Assembly (NCBI GenBank): GCA_002504845.1
Contig: DATW01000048.1
Location: 3,146 to 8,885, forward strand
DNA length: 5,740 nt
Origin: Euryarchaeota archaeon UBA250
GTDB taxonomy: Archaea; Thermoplasmatota; Poseidoniia; Poseidoniales; Thalassarchaeaceae
Direction of reading: 5' to 3'
A program made the position numbers and the translations under genes. Below are positions 5,234 through 5,740 of this stretch, piece after piece (the stretch's first letter is position 1; every line of letters begins with the position of its first letter). The notes beneath the pieces were generated by a model. The model was given only the letters and a program-made list of their open reading frames with translations, was not told where the DNA came from and searched no databases.

Positions 5234-5740
5234 TCACTCTTCTTCGCCTGATGGCTCGTATTCCATAATGGTGGCCTGACCGCCACTCAATGAGGCTGCA
5301 AGTTCAGCACCAGTCATACCTGCATCTGAAGCCTGCTTCCTAAACCATGCTCTTACTTTCGAAGACTCGACATCAGGGGCGCCAAAATATTCAGCAAATC
5401 TTCTCGTTGTCATCAAGCGCCTAGTTAATCCATCCCTACGTCTGCTAATTAGGCCCATAGCAGACAATTCACGCACGTGATCGTATGCCCTCTGACCCAG
5501 CATGCCAACCAAAGTCGATTGCGACATTGGCTGGTGATATGCTATCAATGCAGCAGCGGGCATGAGCCTCTGGGGTATATCTGGACGTACCCCGCCAGGC
5601 ATTCGGTCTGAGAGACTGGGTTTCACCTCCATTATCCATCTTCCCGATACCTCAGATACCTGTAGCGCTCCGGATCGTCGGCGTGATAGTGTTGCCCTGA
5701 GAGTCGAAAGCGCTACCTCAACTGCACCTTCGTCTTCCTG
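5234..5740 (-). CDS. scpB: Segregation and condensation protein ScpB (5'-truncated by window edge)
   Basis: Winged-helix (kite) subunit that binds the kleisin ScpA and completes the SMC-ScpAB condensin, which compacts and segregates the chromosome. The frame stays open leftward in translation from the window edge, giving 168 residues. The internal ATG at 5632 is therefore not the start: the preceding residues, LQVSEVSGRWIM (26-37), are the family's usual end of the first winged helix. The second winged helix begins RPDIPQRLMPAAALIAYHQP (52-71), where the family has a conserved ALIAYxQP signature. It continues through the RRLMTTRRFAEYFG stretch ending near residue 120. A C-terminal tail of about 48 residues ends in an acidic EPSGEEE. 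About 40-50 N-terminal residues are missing; scpA and smc would be expected to the right of the window. Its stop is 9 bases from that of the convergent HMG-CoA reductase gene. Confidence 0.92.
   Translation of the reverse strand, partial: QEDEGAVEVALSTLRATLSRRRSGALQVSEVSGRWIMEVKPSLSDRMPGGVRPDIPQRLMPAAALIAYHQPMSQSTLVGMLGQRAYDHVRELSAMGLISRRRDGLTRRLMTTRRFAEYFGAPDVESSKVRAWFRKQASDAGMTGAELAASLSGGQATIMEYEPSGEEE

Noticed and set aside
5095..5286. Small - strand open frames across the mvaA 3' end
   Set aside because: They overlap the conserved catalytic-histidine end of the reductase and have no independent support.

Overview
The window is ordinary-looking archaeal chromosome, moderate in G+C, with six protein genes. 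The translation factor at the left end (aIF2 gamma) is an archaeal/eukaryotic family, the DUF357 protein is an archaeal family, and the HMG-CoA reductase is the bacterial-type (class II) enzyme known from Thermoplasmatales and Archaeoglobales. Together these suggest a euryarchaeon of the Thermoplasmata lineage. A marine group II/III-like organism is my best guess, but that is inference and not something the sequence proves.

Layout, left to right. (1) Bases 1-1463, + strand: the C-terminal ~85 % of aIF2 gamma, followed with a 4-base GTGA overlap by a small PIN-domain nuclease of the Fcf1/Utp24-like type. (2) Bases 1464-1511: a short convergent gap whose sequence can fold into a long imperfect hairpin with a T-rich loop, a likely terminator. 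(3) Bases 1512-3624, - strand: a two-gene operon. The first gene is a 606-residue protein with an N-terminal AAA/STAND-like ATPase domain, a long acidic proline-rich linker and a C-terminal winged helix. The second is a DUF357 protein whose start overlaps the ATPase gene by 14 bases and has a strong Shine-Dalgarno. (4) Bases 3625-3931: a divergent, AT-rich control region. It holds a phased tandem array of TTAACGCTTTG-like 11-mers, a perfect 8-bp inverted repeat and a TATA-like box. (5) Bases 3932-5224, + strand: complete class II HMG-CoA reductase, with all four catalytic residues, which makes mevalonate for archaeal isoprenoid lipids. (6) Bases 5234-5740, - strand: most of ScpB, a winged-helix subunit of the SMC-ScpAB condensin, running off the right edge and tail to tail with the reductase.

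Most of this is housekeeping: translation initiation, RNA processing, lipid precursor synthesis and chromosome condensation. The least understood part is the ATPase-winged-helix/DUF357 operon together with the repeat-rich intergenic region it shares with the reductase gene. The ATPase has arginine where the Walker A lysine should be. The array could be an operator, a target of the winged-helix protein itself, or less likely a replication-origin-like element. A second departure from the norm is that this aIF2 gamma lacks the zinc-knuckle cysteines usual in archaeal homologues.
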